Assembly: GCF_001424875.1 (NCBI RefSeq)
Contig: NZ_LMCT01000072.1
Location: 798 to 64,797 of the forward strand
Origin: Kitasatospora sp. Root107
GTDB taxonomy: Bacteria; Actinomycetota; Actinomycetes; Streptomycetales; Streptomycetaceae
Direction of reading: 5' to 3'
Length of the DNA: 64,000 bases
The position numbers and the translations under genes are program-made. Under the pieces are notes generated by a model. That model searched no databases and had not been told where the DNA came from. It saw only the letters and a list, made by a program, of their open reading frames with translations. Every line of letters starts with the position of its first letter. The first letter of the stretch is position 1. Below are positions 7,131 through 16,239 of the stretch, piece after piece.

Positions 7131-8225
7131 TCAGTGGTCGCGGTCTGCGGTCCAGGTCGGCATGTGCTCGAAGAAGGTCACGGCGTCCGCGCGCCAGCGG
7201 GTGCGCCAGGAGCCTGCGAGGGTGGATGCCTCACGCGCATAGCGGTAGGCGTCGGCCTGCACCGCGCGGTCGATGCCGTGCCGCCGTGCGATGGAGCGCA
7301 CGCGGTCGAGCGTGTCGTCGTCGCCCTGCGGGTCGCCCAGGGCGGTGTCCACGATCTTGCGCTCGGACTCGTCGGTGTCGGCGGCCAGCAGGGCGCGGAC
7401 GACGTAGCTGCGGCGGCCTGAGCGGAGGTCGGAACCGAGGGACTTGCCGACCACGGCAGGGTCGCCGAACAGGTCGAGCCAGTCGTCGCGAAGCATGTTG
7501 GCGATCCCCAACGCGGTGGCGTAGCAGCGCAGTTCGCGGTCGTACGGTGCCGGGTCGACACCGGCGGCGAGCAGCCCGAGGCGCAGCGGGGCCAGGATGG
7601 AGTAGCGGGCGGTCTTGAACTCGGTGACCGCGTGCAGGAAGTCGAGGTCGGGGACGGGGCCGAAGTCGCGTTCCAGATCGAGGAACTGGCCGATGACGGT
7701 GGTGGCGCCGACGTCGGCCAGCTCGGCGGCCATGGCTGCGGCGAGGTCGGGTGGCAGGTCGGAGGCGACCAGGACACGCAGCGACAGGAAGGCGGCCAGG
7801 TCGCCCGCGAGGACGGCCAGGCCCAGGGCGGTGTCGGGCCGGTCCGGGTACTCGTCGCGGTAGGCGTGCGGGACTGACGGTGCGCCACGGCGCACGGCCG
7901 AGCCGTCGATGATGTCGTCGTGGATCAAGCCGTGGGTCTGGAGCAGCTCGATGCTGATGGCGGCTTCCTCCAGGCCCGGCACCGGTTGGTCGGTGATCAG
8001 CGCGGCGGCCTCGTGGAGGACCGTTACGCGGAGGCGTTTGCCGCCGCGCAGTGACATGTCGCGCAGCAGGTCGAGTGCGCGCGCGGGAAACCTTCCGTGC
8101 TGTGGCCCGTCGAGGGCTCCGCCCGCGGGGTCGGTCAGGGTGTCGAAGTACGTCGCGAAGCGGGCGTCGAACCGGCGCTGGTGCTCGGCCGCGCGCCGCA
8201 GGGCGGCAGTGATCATGTGGTCCAC
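7131..8225 (-). CDS. Polyprenyl diphosphate synthase family protein
   Basis: About 364 residues. The first aspartate-rich motif is HDDIIDGSAVRRG and the second is LRDDWLDLFGD; RGGKRLR lies upstream of the first. These are the Mg-binding and substrate motifs of trans-isoprenyl diphosphate synthases, which condense isopentenyl diphosphate with an allylic diphosphate. Chain length cannot be read with certainty. The start is GTG 8225 (GGTGGAAG site upstream) or ATG 8216, both in frame. No terpene cyclase or other isoprenoid gene is nearby, so it is an orphan within the island. Confidence 0.85.
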   Translation of the reverse strand: MDHMITAALRRAAEHQRRFDARFATYFDTLTDPAGGALDGPQHGRFPARALDLLRDMSLRGGKRLRVTVLHEAAALITDQPVPGLEEAAISIELLQTHGLIHDDIIDGSAVRRGAPSVPHAYRDEYPDRPDTALGLAVLAGDLAAFLSLRVLVASDLPPDLAAAMAAELADVGATTVIGQFLDLERDFGPVPDLDFLHAVTEFKTARYSILAPLRLGLLAAGVDPAPYDRELRCYATALGIANMLRDDWLDLFGDPAVVGKSLGSDLRSGRRSYVVRALLAADTDESERKIVDTALGDPQGDDDTLDRVRSIARRHGIDRAVQADAYRYAREASTLAGSWRTRWRADAVTFFEHMPTWTADRDH

Positions 8226-8541
8226 CGGCCCAGACTTCCACCCACCCCGCCAGGAGCGCCAACTCGTGGGCCGCCGCCGGGGGACGAAGTCCAGCGTCCC
8301 GGTCGGGTTCGCCACCGGGCCCGTGGTGGTGTGACAGCGGGGTTATCCGGCTGATACGCGCCCTTCCTAGGTTGGTTCCGAAGTGGACCGGTGCCGCCGA
8401 TTCCGGGCCGGAGCTCTGCCAACGCGAGGCTGACGTGCCAGCCCGACGGCAACCTGACCGACCCGAAGCATCGCGACATCGCGACACCCACAACCTCCGC
8501 CGCGCCACGCCGTTGCGCGGCGGCCTTTCGGAAGGACCCTC
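8226..8541. other. Divergent intergenic region
   Basis: 316 bp between the minus-strand prenyl synthase and the plus-strand lectin gene. It must hold both promoters. Short G-rich and CCGCGCC stretches are visible but no clear operator or hairpin. Confidence 0.35.
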
Positions 8542-9048
8542 GTGACACCCAGCAAGTCCGGTCGCTCCACGGCCCGCAGGCGCATTGTGCGCGCCGCCTT
8601 CGTAGGCACGGCGATCGCCAGCGCGATCGGTCTGACCGCGACCACCGCGTCGGCCAACGCCTTCATCGCGAACTTCACCCTCTCCCAGTACGACTGGACC
8701 GCCGGTGCCAGCGTGGGGGCGGACAACGGCATGTCGCAGTTGGTCTTCCAGTCCGACGGCAACCTGGTGCTCTACAAGTTCACCGGAGCCGAGAGCTACC
8801 CGGTCTGGGCTTCGGGGACCAGGGGCGACGGCGTCGTGCGGGTCGACTGGTCGCGGTCCGGATACGTCAAGCTCCTCAACTCCTCCGGTGGCATCGTCTG
8901 CACCCTGGGCGCGCTCAACCCGGCGCCCGGCGGCCACGCCGAGCTCCGGAACGACGGCAACCTCGTCTTCCTCAACACCAGCGGCAATGCCACCTGGTCC
9001 ACCGGTACCTCCCAGGGGACCGGCAACCTCAACTACTGCTGGACCTGA
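8542..9048 (+). CDS. Secreted B-lectin (mannose-binding-type) domain protein
   Basis: A 168-residue protein with start GTG 8542 after a GGAAGGA site. The signal peptide ends TTASA-NA. The mature part contains two copies of the monocot-lectin signature, LVFQSDGNLVLYK and ELRNDGNLVFLN, of the QxDxNxVxY type that binds mannose-like sugars in the beta-prism II fold. A cysteine pair sits near IVCTLG and the C-terminal NYCWT. It is a likely extracellular glycan-binding or bacteriocin-like lectin. A strong terminator follows. Confidence 0.85.
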   Translation: MTPSKSGRSTARRRIVRAAFVGTAIASAIGLTATTASANAFIANFTLSQYDWTAGASVGADNGMSQLVFQSDGNLVLYKFTGAESYPVWASGTRGDGVVRVDWSRSGYVKLLNSSGGIVCTLGALNPAPGGHAELRNDGNLVFLNTSGNATWSTGTSQGTGNLNYCWT

Positions 9049-9083
9049 TCGGCCGTATCCGCCGGACACCTCCGCGACACACA

Positions 9084-9124
9084 GGGCGCTGCCCCGGGAC
9101 ACCTCTGGTCCCGGGGCAGCGCCC
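9084..9124 (+). terminator. Strong hairpin terminator after the lectin gene
   Basis: A 16-bp perfect stem (9084-9099 with 9109-9124) and a 9-nt loop, 36 bp past the lectin stop. Confidence 0.8.
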
Positions 9125-9324
9125 CATGCGTTCCCGGTCTCGATCACATCCGCCCCCTGTGCAACAATCTGATGATCAGTCACCTGGTGCGCGTTACACA
9201 TTGCTGCAGGTCAGCAGTGGGGCCGACGGGTTCGTGGCAGCGAGACCGGTTACGGCTGACGGCAACAGAGCTGAGGGGGTTCCGGGGGTGTCCGTACCGA
9301 CGATGGGCGGCGAAGGGGAGTCCG

Positions 9325-10581
9325 ATGCCCCCTAGGCCACGACCGCTCGACCCCGATGACGGGCCACTGCAGGCGTTCGCCTACGAGTTGAGGTGTCTGC
9401 GGCAAGCGGCCGGGAACCCGAGCTACCGGGCACTCGCAGGAACCGCGGGCTTCAGCGCCACGACGCTGAGCGACGCCGCCGGCGGCGTGCGCAGGCCCAC
9501 ACTGGACGTGACGCTGGCGTACGTCGGCGCCTGCAGTGGCGACGTCAAGCTCTGGGAGAAGCGCTGGTACGCACTCGACCGGCGGCTCGCCGGCAGCACC
9601 GGAGCCGACGCGCGGGTCCGGCAGTCGAGTGTCCAGGCCGCACTGACCGTCTCGGAGGTGATCGAGCCGACAGAGGCGGACGCCGAGAACCGCGCCCCGG
9701 TGGTGGACGCGTTCCAGAAACAGGACTTCGAGCCCGAGCCGGTCGACGGCGAGGAGCCGGGAGTACCGCATCGGCGCCTGTGGCGGTCGCGGGCGTGGCT
9801 GCCCGCCATGGCTGTCGCCCTGGTGCTGGTGCTGACCGGCCTGCTCGTGGGTCTCAAGCGCGGGTCCGGCGACACACAGACAGTCTCCGGAGCCGGCTGT
9901 CCGGTCGGCCCGGCCGGCGGAACGACGTTCCAGGGCCTGACCTACAGCGGGAGCACCCGGGTCCGCAGCAGCGCCAGCCGCAGCGCACCGGTGATCGACC
10001 AGATCCCGCCCGGGTGCACGGTCCAGTTCGTCGGCTTCTGCATCGGTGACGCCGAGCAGGACGTGACGGCCGGGACTCCCGATGTGCGCTGGTTCAAACT
10101 GGCCAGCGGCGGGATGGTCTCGTCGGCGGTGGTGCACGGCAATCCGCCGTGGGAGTTGAGGCCGGACCGCTGCCCGGGTGAGTTCCCGGCTCCCTCGTCG
10201 ATCTCCCTGGTGGTCGCGCCACGGCCCTCCGATCCCGAGGCCGTGGAACTGCGCGCCAGCGGTTCCTACCTCGGCGTCGTGGGGTTCGCCGGGTACTTCT
10301 CCGACAGCGGCCAAGCCGTGCCCGTGCCGCGCTGGCACCAGCTCGGCCTGATCGGCGTCGGCGTCGACGGATTCGTGCTCCCCTGGCGGATCGCGAAGCC
10401 GACGGCCGATCAGGGCCCGATCCAGCTGGTCGCCGTCGCCTGCCTGGGCGGGGACGGCCCCACCGATGTGCTGGACGCGCTGACCGTCCCCCCTGCGACT
10501 CCCACCCAGGCGCGGCCGCTGTCGCTGGGCGAGGGCGACCGGAGCACGGCCGCACGGACCGCCTGCCGCTACCCCGCCTAG
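9325..10581 (+). CDS. HTH-domain protein with one membrane helix and extracellular domain
   Basis: A 418-residue protein with ATG 9325 after GAAGGGGAG. Residues about 12-75 look like an XRE-type helix-turn-helix (YRALAGTAGFSATTLSDAA). A low-complexity acidic linker follows. One transmembrane helix (LPAMAVALVLVLTGLLVGL, about residues 155-174) precedes an outside region. That region begins with an SH3-like segment (VRSSASRSAPVIDQIPPGC) and has paired cysteines. Streptomycete proteins of this layout are thought to link a cell-surface signal to cytoplasmic DNA binding or assembly. No direct target is visible; the downstream genes are small secreted proteins. Confidence 0.7.
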   Translation: MPPRPRPLDPDDGPLQAFAYELRCLRQAAGNPSYRALAGTAGFSATTLSDAAGGVRRPTLDVTLAYVGACSGDVKLWEKRWYALDRRLAGSTGADARVRQSSVQAALTVSEVIEPTEADAENRAPVVDAFQKQDFEPEPVDGEEPGVPHRRLWRSRAWLPAMAVALVLVLTGLLVGLKRGSGDTQTVSGAGCPVGPAGGTTFQGLTYSGSTRVRSSASRSAPVIDQIPPGCTVQFVGFCIGDAEQDVTAGTPDVRWFKLASGGMVSSAVVHGNPPWELRPDRCPGEFPAPSSISLVVAPRPSDPEAVELRASGSYLGVVGFAGYFSDSGQAVPVPRWHQLGLIGVGVDGFVLPWRIAKPTADQGPIQLVAVACLGGDGPTDVLDALTVPPATPTQARPLSLGEGDRSTAARTACRYPA

Positions 10582-10893
10582 GCGGTGCGTCAAAGGGTCA
10601 GGCCCACATGAGGAGTGAGGCGAGCGTGGCTGCGGCTTGGTAGGACCGTATCCCGTGCCACGGCGATCACGTCCTCCTCACCGCGCGGGCGGGTGCCTCG
10701 GGCTCCGTCCGAGCCCTGCGCGGCCGCCCCCGTCGGGCAGGCCCACAGCAGACGGTCCCCGGGGACCGCGGCGAGGCCCCCCGGGTCGGCTGACGGTGCG
10801 GGGCCCTCGTGCGATACGGCGACGTTACGCGGCTGCGCCAGCATGGTCGACGTTCGATCGATCATCGATGATCCGCCTCAGACAGGGTTCCGT
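10582..10893. other. Intergenic with promoter for the gene at 10894
   Basis: 312 bp with no convincing gene. It contains GC-rich imperfect repeats but no strong terminator hairpin that I can define. The promoter of 10894-11352 must lie at its right side. Confidence 0.35.
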
Positions 10894-11352
10894 ATGCACG
10901 TCCTCCGCCGAGTCCTCGCGGTGTTCGCCAGTGTGGCGCTGCTCGCCGGCGTCAGCCTGTCCGCGTCCTCCACCGCGCAGGCCGCCACCTCCTGCTCCGG
11001 CACCGTCACGTACGACCAGAGCGTCTCGCACAACGGCAGTGCCATCGGCGAGTTGGTCATCTACTACAACAGCAGCAACGGCGGCACCAACAGCGCCTGC
11101 TTCTACCACCGCGGGGCGTCCTACGGCGTCTCGGCGACGACCAGCGTCGAGATCTACCGGTGCCTGCAGACGTCCGGTACGGGCGGCGGCTGCACCGTCG
11201 ACGCCTCGTCGCGCATCGACAAGGGATCGTACGCGTACAACGCCGGACCGGTCGGCGTGACCGGCACGGCGAACTACTGCGTCTACGCCTACGGCTACGT
11301 CAACTGGGCCGGCCACGAGTACTCCGTGTCGAGCGGAACCCGGGGCTGCTGA
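10894..11352 (+). CDS. Small secreted cysteine-containing protein
   Basis: A 152-residue protein with ATG 10894 and a signal peptide ending STAQA-A. The mature part has CSGTVTYDQSV, LVIYYNSSNGGTNSACFYH, SVEIYRC, a YAYNAGPVGVTG segment and ANYCVYAYGYV, with a C-terminal GC. The NAGPVGV and YCVYAYGY elements recall the YAGPVYV/CVDW region of the SapA-like proteins next door, so it may be a distant relative. I do not recognise the family. It opens a run of three plus-strand secreted-protein genes. Confidence 0.7.
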   Translation: MHVLRRVLAVFASVALLAGVSLSASSTAQAATSCSGTVTYDQSVSHNGSAIGELVIYYNSSNGGTNSACFYHRGASYGVSATTSVEIYRCLQTSGTGGGCTVDASSRIDKGSYAYNAGPVGVTGTANYCVYAYGYVNWAGHEYSVSSGTRGC

Positions 11353-11508
11353 GCCCCGCGTCCCGCCCCCGACGGGCCGCGGGAACGTCCCCGAGGTCCC
11401 GTTCCCGGCTCCGGTGGGCCCGCCTCCCGGCGGACCGACCAGAGCCCGGCAGATCCGCATTTCCGACCGTGTCGAACCACTGGATGTTCGGCGCAAGAGA
11501 GGTTTTCC

Positions 11509-11925
11509 GTGCGCAAGAAGCTCGTCTCCGTCCTCGGTGCCCTCGCGATGGCCGGAGCCGCCACCGTGATGACCGCGCCTGAGGCCTCGGCTCTCGCCGC
11601 CTCGCCGGCGGAGGTCTGCGGCCCCGGCTACAAGGTCGTCGACTCCGAACAGCTCATCAACCGCGACGTGTGGGTCTACCTGACCTACAACAGCTCCAAC
11701 GGCTACAACTGCGTGGTCACCGTCCGCGGGAACGCGGGCACCCCGGTGCACATGGCGGCCCGCCTCACCGTCGAGGGCAGCCCCGAGAAGAACGACACCG
11801 GCTACTACGGGTCCTACGCCGGCCCGGTCTACGGCTACGCCGCAGGCAAGTGCGTCCAGTGGGGCGGCTGGTTCAGCGACAACGACCAGAGCTCGTATAT
11901 GAGCCCCTGGAGCCACTGCGGCTGA
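11509..11925 (+). CDS. SapA-like secreted protein (copy 3)
   Basis: A 138-residue protein with start GTG 11509 after AGAGAGG. The signal peptide is of the form KKLVSVLGALAMAGAAT, ending near ASALA. The mature domain shows VCGPGYKVVDSEQL, VYLTYNSSNGYNCVVTV, YAGPVYGYAAGKCVQWGGW and WSHCG. The last blocks are closest to the C-terminal domain of 12121-13116 (CVQWGG, WSHCG), so these two neighbours share a recent common ancestor. Function is unknown; it is an exported surface protein. Confidence 0.85.
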   Translation: MRKKLVSVLGALAMAGAATVMTAPEASALAASPAEVCGPGYKVVDSEQLINRDVWVYLTYNSSNGYNCVVTVRGNAGTPVHMAARLTVEGSPEKNDTGYYGSYAGPVYGYAAGKCVQWGGWFSDNDQSSYMSPWSHCG

Positions 11926-11938
11926 CCCGCCGACGTTG

Positions 11939-11993
11939 GCCCCGCCACCGGACCCGGAGCCCGCCCCACAGCGGTCCGGCCCGGTGGCGGGGC
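11939..11993 (+). terminator. Hairpin terminator after the third sapA-like gene
   Basis: The arm GCCCCGCCACCGG (11939-11951) pairs with CCGGTGGCGGGGC (11981-11993) across a GC-rich loop, just past the stop at 11925. Confidence 0.65.
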
Positions 11994-12120
11994 TTCGGCG
12001 TTCCACTCCGCCCGATGCCGCTGCGGCCCGATGCCAGGGCCGAACGCAGCGGGCCTGATCCGGACGGCACCGTCGGCCGCGCCGCGCCGCGCCATGTCCT
12101 GTCCTTCCCTCACGAGGAGA

Positions 12121-13116
12121 ATGGTGAATCACCGTCACCTTCCGGGCCTGGTCCGGCGGATAGCCGGCGCCACGGTCGCAACCGTGGTGTTCGCTCTGCT
12201 GAACCTCGCCAACGTCACCACTGCCTCCGCCGCCACGGGCACGGGCGCCGCTTCGCTCGCCGCCGCCAACATCGACAAGACGGCCGGCACCTGCGCGAAC
12301 AGCCCGACCCACAACAGCCTCGGTGGCTCGCAGTTCGAAACCAGCTGCTCCGGCGGGGGGTCGGGAGGTCCCGAGTACTGGTGCGCCGACTTCGTGCAGT
12401 GGGTCTGGCGGAACTCCGGCTTCTCCACCGGTGGGTTGGATGCCGATGCTGCCAGCTTCTACGGCTATGGCCGGGACAACGGCACCCTGCACACCTCGGC
12501 CTCCTACCAGCCGCAGCCGGGTGACGCGGTCGTCTACGGCAGTGTGAACGACACCGAAATCCATCACGTCGCCATCGTGACCTCCGTCAACGCCGACGGT
12601 TCGATCACCACCGCCAACGGCGACTGGGGAGGCACCCCGGGCACCGGCTCGATGGCCGACTTCGCCGTCAGCTCCCGGGTGGCCGCCATCACCATCTCCG
12701 CCGGCCAGAAGAGCGTGGGCAGCGTACCCAGCAACGTGGACACCGCGGACGGCTACACCATCGTCGGCTACACCACCCCCACGACCACCGGCAGCACCAA
12801 CCCGAACACCCCGACCGCGATCTGCGGCACCGGCTTCAAGGTGATCGACTCGCACGCCCTCGGCGGCGCGGTCGTCTACCTGCTGTACAACGGCTCCACC
12901 GCCCAGAACTGCGTCACCACCGTGGCCACCAACCCGGGCGGCAAGGTGGCAATGGACGCGACACTGGCCGCGCAGGGTGGCTCCTCGGCCGCCAATCCGG
13001 GCAACTTCACGTACTACGCCGGCCCGGTCACCCTCGGGGCGGCGAACGTCTGCGTGCAGTGGGGCGGCTCCTACGCGGGCACCTCGTGGACCAGCGGCTG
13101 GAGCCACTGCGGCTGA
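12121..13116 (+). CDS. CHAP-domain cell-wall hydrolase fused to a SapA-like domain
   Basis: A 331-residue protein with a GAGGAGA site directly before ATG 12121 (GTG 12124 is also possible). The signal peptide ends TTASA-A. Residues about 70-190 form a CHAP domain: catalytic Cys in YWCADFVQWVW and His in IHHVAIVTSV. These proteins are amidases or endopeptidases that cut peptidoglycan. After a Thr/Pro-rich linker, residues about 230-331 are a full SapA-like domain (CGTGFKVIDS, YYAGPVTLG, CVQWGGS, WSHCG). The fusion suggests that the SapA domain targets or regulates cell-wall cleavage. Compare the I36-CHAP fusion at 20991-21812. Confidence 0.85.
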   Translation: MVNHRHLPGLVRRIAGATVATVVFALLNLANVTTASAATGTGAASLAAANIDKTAGTCANSPTHNSLGGSQFETSCSGGGSGGPEYWCADFVQWVWRNSGFSTGGLDADAASFYGYGRDNGTLHTSASYQPQPGDAVVYGSVNDTEIHHVAIVTSVNADGSITTANGDWGGTPGTGSMADFAVSSRVAAITISAGQKSVGSVPSNVDTADGYTIVGYTTPTTTGSTNPNTPTAICGTGFKVIDSHALGGAVVYLLYNGSTAQNCVTTVATNPGGKVAMDATLAAQGGSSAANPGNFTYYAGPVTLGAANVCVQWGGSYAGTSWTSGWSHCG

Positions 13117-13285
13117 CCCCTGCTCGACAGCGGAACACCGGGCGCTTGTCCGGGATTGACCGCCCATCACCGGCTCAACGCTCCCTGACAACCAGCCGTC
13201 GCCTTAGATCTTGTCCGTCAGCACGGTGCGCTCGGGAAACCCGCGCGCACCGTTCGGAACACCGACGGCGCAGGAGAACAGGCGA

Positions 13286-15265
13286 GTGGAATTCGGGATC
13301 CTGGGGCCCCTTGTGGTCAGTGACGGAGTGCAGGCCCGCACCGTCCCAGGCGGCAGGCAGCGGGCGCTGCTCGCGGCGCTCCTGGTCCGGCACGGGCAAC
13401 CGACGTCGGCGCAGTTCCTGGCGGAGGCCATCTGGGACGGGCAACCGCCCAGGAGTTCCTCCACCGCCCTGCGCAACTACGTGATGCGGCTGCGCAAGGC
13501 GCTCGGCGCGGCGGGTGAGCGGATCGAGACCACCACCGGCGGCTACCGGATCAACGTCGACGCGCAGGAGCTCGACCTCCGGAGGTTCACCGTCCTGCGC
13601 GACGAGGGCGTCGCTGCGCTGCGCCGACAGGACTTCGAGTGCGCTGCCACCCGACTGGACACTGCCCTCCAGCTGTGGCGCGGGCCCGCGCTGGCCGACA
13701 TCCCCTCGGACGCGCTGCTCCGCAAGGAAGCCGGGTGGCTGGCCGAAGCCCGCCTGGACGCCGTGGAGGCGAGGCTGGAGGCACAGCTGTGGCTGGGCGG
13801 CGACGTCCGGGCACTCACCGCCGAGCTGCAGGCACTCACCACCGAGCACCCGGAGCGGGAGCTGCTCTGGGCCCAGCTCATGACCGTGCTGTACCGCAGC
13901 GGGCGCCAGTGCGAGGCGCTGGCCGTCTACCAGCGGGTGCGGCAGACACTGATCGAGGAGATCGGCGTCGAGCCCGGCAGCGAACTGCGCGAGCTTCACC
14001 AGCGTGTGCTGCGCGGTGACCCTGCCCTCGACGGGCCGGCCCGGCCCCGCCCCGAGCCGATCAGCATCAACTCCGCGGGCGCGGGAGCAGGAGCCGACGC
14101 GGGGGCCGGAGCCGACGCGGGGGCCGGAGCAGGCCCGGCCGGGCAACCGGCACCCGACCGGACCGCGCAGGGGCGACCGGCGTTCGCCGTGACGCCCTGT
14201 CAGCTTCCCTCGGCCCTGCCCGACTTCACCGGGCGCGGGTGGGAGATGTCCCTGCTCGTCGGCCGCCTGACCGCCGTGGACCGCAAGGCACCGTTCACCG
14301 CCGTGATCTCGGGCCAGCCCGGCGTCGGCAAGAGCGCGCTGGCCGGCCAGGCTGCGCACGCCGCCCGGGCCGCGTTCCCGGACGGCACGCTGCACGCCGA
14401 GCTACGCGGGACGGACGGCAGCCCGACCCCGCCCGCCGCCGTGCTCCGGACCTTCCTGATCGCTCTCGGCGTTCCCGCCGACCTGGTGCCGGTCGGACCG
14501 GATGACCGGATCTCGCTCTACCGCTCGCTACTGACCGGCCGCCGAGTCCTGGTGGTGCTGGACGATGCCCGCGACAGCGCCCAGATCCGCTCGCTGCTGC
14601 CCACCGACTCCGGCTGCGCGGCGCTGGTCACCAGCCGCTACCGACTCGCCGACCTGGTCGGGGCGCTGCCGCTCGAACTGGACGTGCTGTCGGCAGCGGA
14701 GGCCGAGCTGCTCCTGCGGCAGCTGGTCGGAACCGCACGGGTGGCAGCCGATTCGGCAGCAGCGGCCCAGGTGGTCGCCACCTGCGGACGACTTCCGCTG
14801 GCGCTGCGGATCTGCGCCGCCCGGTTGGGCGCGCGGCCCGGCTGGAGCATGCGGCATCTTGCGGACCGGCTGGCCGACCAGCTGCTGCTGCTGAACGAAC
14901 TGCGGGTGGGCAGCCTGGACGTCAGGGCCAGCATCGAGCCCAGCTACCGGGCACTCGACCCCGCCTCCGCCCGGGCCTTCCGACTGCTCGCCACGACTAC
15001 GGACGGCCCCCTCTCGACCATGCAGGCCGCCCAAGCACTGAACCTTCCCCTGCCGGCCGCCGAGTACTTGCTCGAACGGCTCGTCGACACACACCTGCTG
15101 GTCACCGACGTGCCCGGCCAGTACCGCTACCCGGCCTTGCTGCGGGCCTTCGCCCGCGAGCAGGGCGGCCTGCGGCCCGGGACGGTGCCGGCGCAGAAGG
15201 ACAGGCGCGCCGCCGCCGAGCGTCCGGTCGCGCTCGCCGGCCCCGCGTCTGCGATGGGCGACTGA
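13286..15265 (+). CDS. AfsR/SARP-family transcriptional regulator with NB-ARC ATPase
   Basis: A 659-residue protein with GTG 13286 and an AGGAGA site 9 nt upstream. Order: OmpR-type winged helix DNA-binding domain (FGILGPLVVSDG to RIETTTGGYRI, about 1-95), bacterial transcriptional activator TPR domain (about 100-250), an Ala/Gly/Asp repeat linker (AGAGADAGAG), then a STAND/NB-ARC module with P-loop GQPGVGKSA near residue 343 and Walker B VLVVLDDARD. It ends after the winged-helix part with no C-terminal TPR array, so it is shorter than AfsR. SARPs bind direct heptameric repeats to activate genes. Targets here are unknown; it may control the secreted-protein genes. Confidence 0.85.
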   Translation: MEFGILGPLVVSDGVQARTVPGGRQRALLAALLVRHGQPTSAQFLAEAIWDGQPPRSSSTALRNYVMRLRKALGAAGERIETTTGGYRINVDAQELDLRRFTVLRDEGVAALRRQDFECAATRLDTALQLWRGPALADIPSDALLRKEAGWLAEARLDAVEARLEAQLWLGGDVRALTAELQALTTEHPERELLWAQLMTVLYRSGRQCEALAVYQRVRQTLIEEIGVEPGSELRELHQRVLRGDPALDGPARPRPEPISINSAGAGAGADAGAGADAGAGAGPAGQPAPDRTAQGRPAFAVTPCQLPSALPDFTGRGWEMSLLVGRLTAVDRKAPFTAVISGQPGVGKSALAGQAAHAARAAFPDGTLHAELRGTDGSPTPPAAVLRTFLIALGVPADLVPVGPDDRISLYRSLLTGRRVLVVLDDARDSAQIRSLLPTDSGCAALVTSRYRLADLVGALPLELDVLSAAEAELLLRQLVGTARVAADSAAAAQVVATCGRLPLALRICAARLGARPGWSMRHLADRLADQLLLLNELRVGSLDVRASIEPSYRALDPASARAFRLLATTTDGPLSTMQAAQALNLPLPAAEYLLERLVDTHLLVTDVPGQYRYPALLRAFAREQGGLRPGTVPAQKDRRAAAERPVALAGPASAMGD

Positions 15266-15279
15266 CGTCTGACACGGCG

Positions 15280-15319
15280 TCCGGCCGCCGCGGTGGCCAG
15301 GGCCCCGGCGGCGGCCGGA
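15280..15319. terminator. Bidirectional terminator between convergent genes
   Basis: The arm TCCGGCCGCCG (15280-15290) pairs with CGGCGGCCGGA (15309-15319). It sits between the SARP stop (15265) and the stop of the minus-strand sapA-like gene (15342). Confidence 0.7.
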
Positions 15320-15341
15320 TGATGCGTCAGGTCGGCTCGGC

Positions 15342-15806
15342 TCAGCAGTGGAACATCGGGCTGCGGTAGTCGGCCATGGTGCCGTGGGTGTCGTAGGTGA
15401 TGCCGGTCGCCATGACGCAGTGCCCGTCGCCGTGCACGGTGACCGGCCCGGCGTAGGAGTTGTAGTAGATGTCGGAGCGGCCCGGATCCATCGGGTACTC
15501 GATGGCCGTGCACTGGCTGGCACTGCCGCCCTCCGGGCTGTCCTGGCGGCAGGCAATCAGCGCGACCTGGGTCAGGGTCGGCGTGCCGGAGAGGCTGCCG
15601 GTCTTGACGTTGACGGCACAGTTCTGCCCCGTGGAACTGTTCCAGTAGAGGTGCACGTAGCTGTACACGGCACCCGAGTCGGTGGTCACGGCGTACGGCG
15701 AATCGCTCACCTCGCTTCCCGAGCAGCCCCAGCCGGCCACCACGCGAGCATGACGACTCCGGATACCACCGCGTCTCGGACCGGTATCGCGCCGCTCGGA
15801 CGCCAC
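15342..15806 (-). CDS. Divergent SapA-like protein, likely missing its signal peptide
   Basis: The frame allows up to 154 residues. The SapA-like part (CSGSEVSDSPYAV, LYWNSSTGQNCAVNVK, YYNSYAGPVTVHGDGHCV, MFHC) begins about 30 codons in. The preceding residues (MASERRDTGPRRGGIRSR) are basic and not a signal peptide. They overlap the plus-strand remnant 15750-16149. So the original 5' end has probably been replaced by a junction near 15720-15750. It is either a truncated pseudogene or a protein now kept in the cytoplasm. Confidence 0.55.
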   Translation of the reverse strand: MASERRDTGPRRGGIRSRHARVVAGWGCSGSEVSDSPYAVTTDSGAVYSYVHLYWNSSTGQNCAVNVKTGSLSGTPTLTQVALIACRQDSPEGGSASQCTAIEYPMDPGRSDIYYNSYAGPVTVHGDGHCVMATGITYDTHGTMADYRSPMFHC

Positions 15807-16149
15807 TCCGTGCTGACCTTGCGAGCCGCAGATCCCGTTGCCGCCGCGCTGTTCACCGCCAGGGCGGACCTCGACGGCCGTGACGGGACGTCACTCAACG
15901 CCGACATCGTCAGCGTGGACACGTACCTCCAGGGCACGACGGTGCCGGTCGACTGCCAGGCCAAGGGCGACGCGGCGTACGGCTCGAAGTCTGGGACAGG
16001 ACCAACGACGGTCTCTCAGCTACTCCTGGGGTGCCGGCCCTGCGGTATCGCCTCGCTCTCCCCGGGCGGCTACAGCGACTACAACTCCCTCGGTGCACGT
16101 CACCAACGTGTACGGAAGCCACAGTTACGCCATCCGCGTCCTCGGCTGA
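15750..16149 (+). pseudogene. Remnant of a secreted SH3-like / cell-wall protein gene
   Basis: The plus strand encodes VDTYLQGTTVPVDCQAKGD and AYGSKVWDRT across a frame change near 15990. It then reads VTNVYGSHSYAIRVLG to a stop at 16149. The VPVDCQ and SKVWDRT motifs are those of SH3-like modules attached to actinobacterial cell-wall amidases. At least one frameshift and the loss of the catalytic part make it a pseudogene. Its last codons are duplicated at about 1063-1110. Confidence 0.55.
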
Positions 16150-16166
16150 GCACTCGTCAGCTCGTC

Positions 16167-16207
16167 ACTGCCGCCGGGCCCGAGACACTCCCGGGCCCGG
16201 CGGCAGT
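16167..16207. terminator. Hairpin terminator
   Basis: The arm ACTGCCGCCGGGCCCG (16167-16182) pairs fully with 16192-16207 across a 9-nt loop, just after the stop at 16149. It is homologous to 1128-1168. Confidence 0.7.
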
Positions 16208-16239
16208 CGACGGCAGCCCCACTCGCAGGACCTCAGCCA

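Noticed and set aside
10825-13191. 788-codon open frame on the minus strand opposite the secreted-protein genes
   Set aside because: It runs antisense to three genes with signal peptides and family motifs, is low in complexity and Gly/Ala/Arg-rich, and has no ribosome binding site. It is a GC-bias shadow.
13286-15265. SARP as pathway-specific regulator of the 50-64 kb cluster
   Set aside because: It is 35 kb away, inside the mobile island and surrounded by secreted-protein genes.
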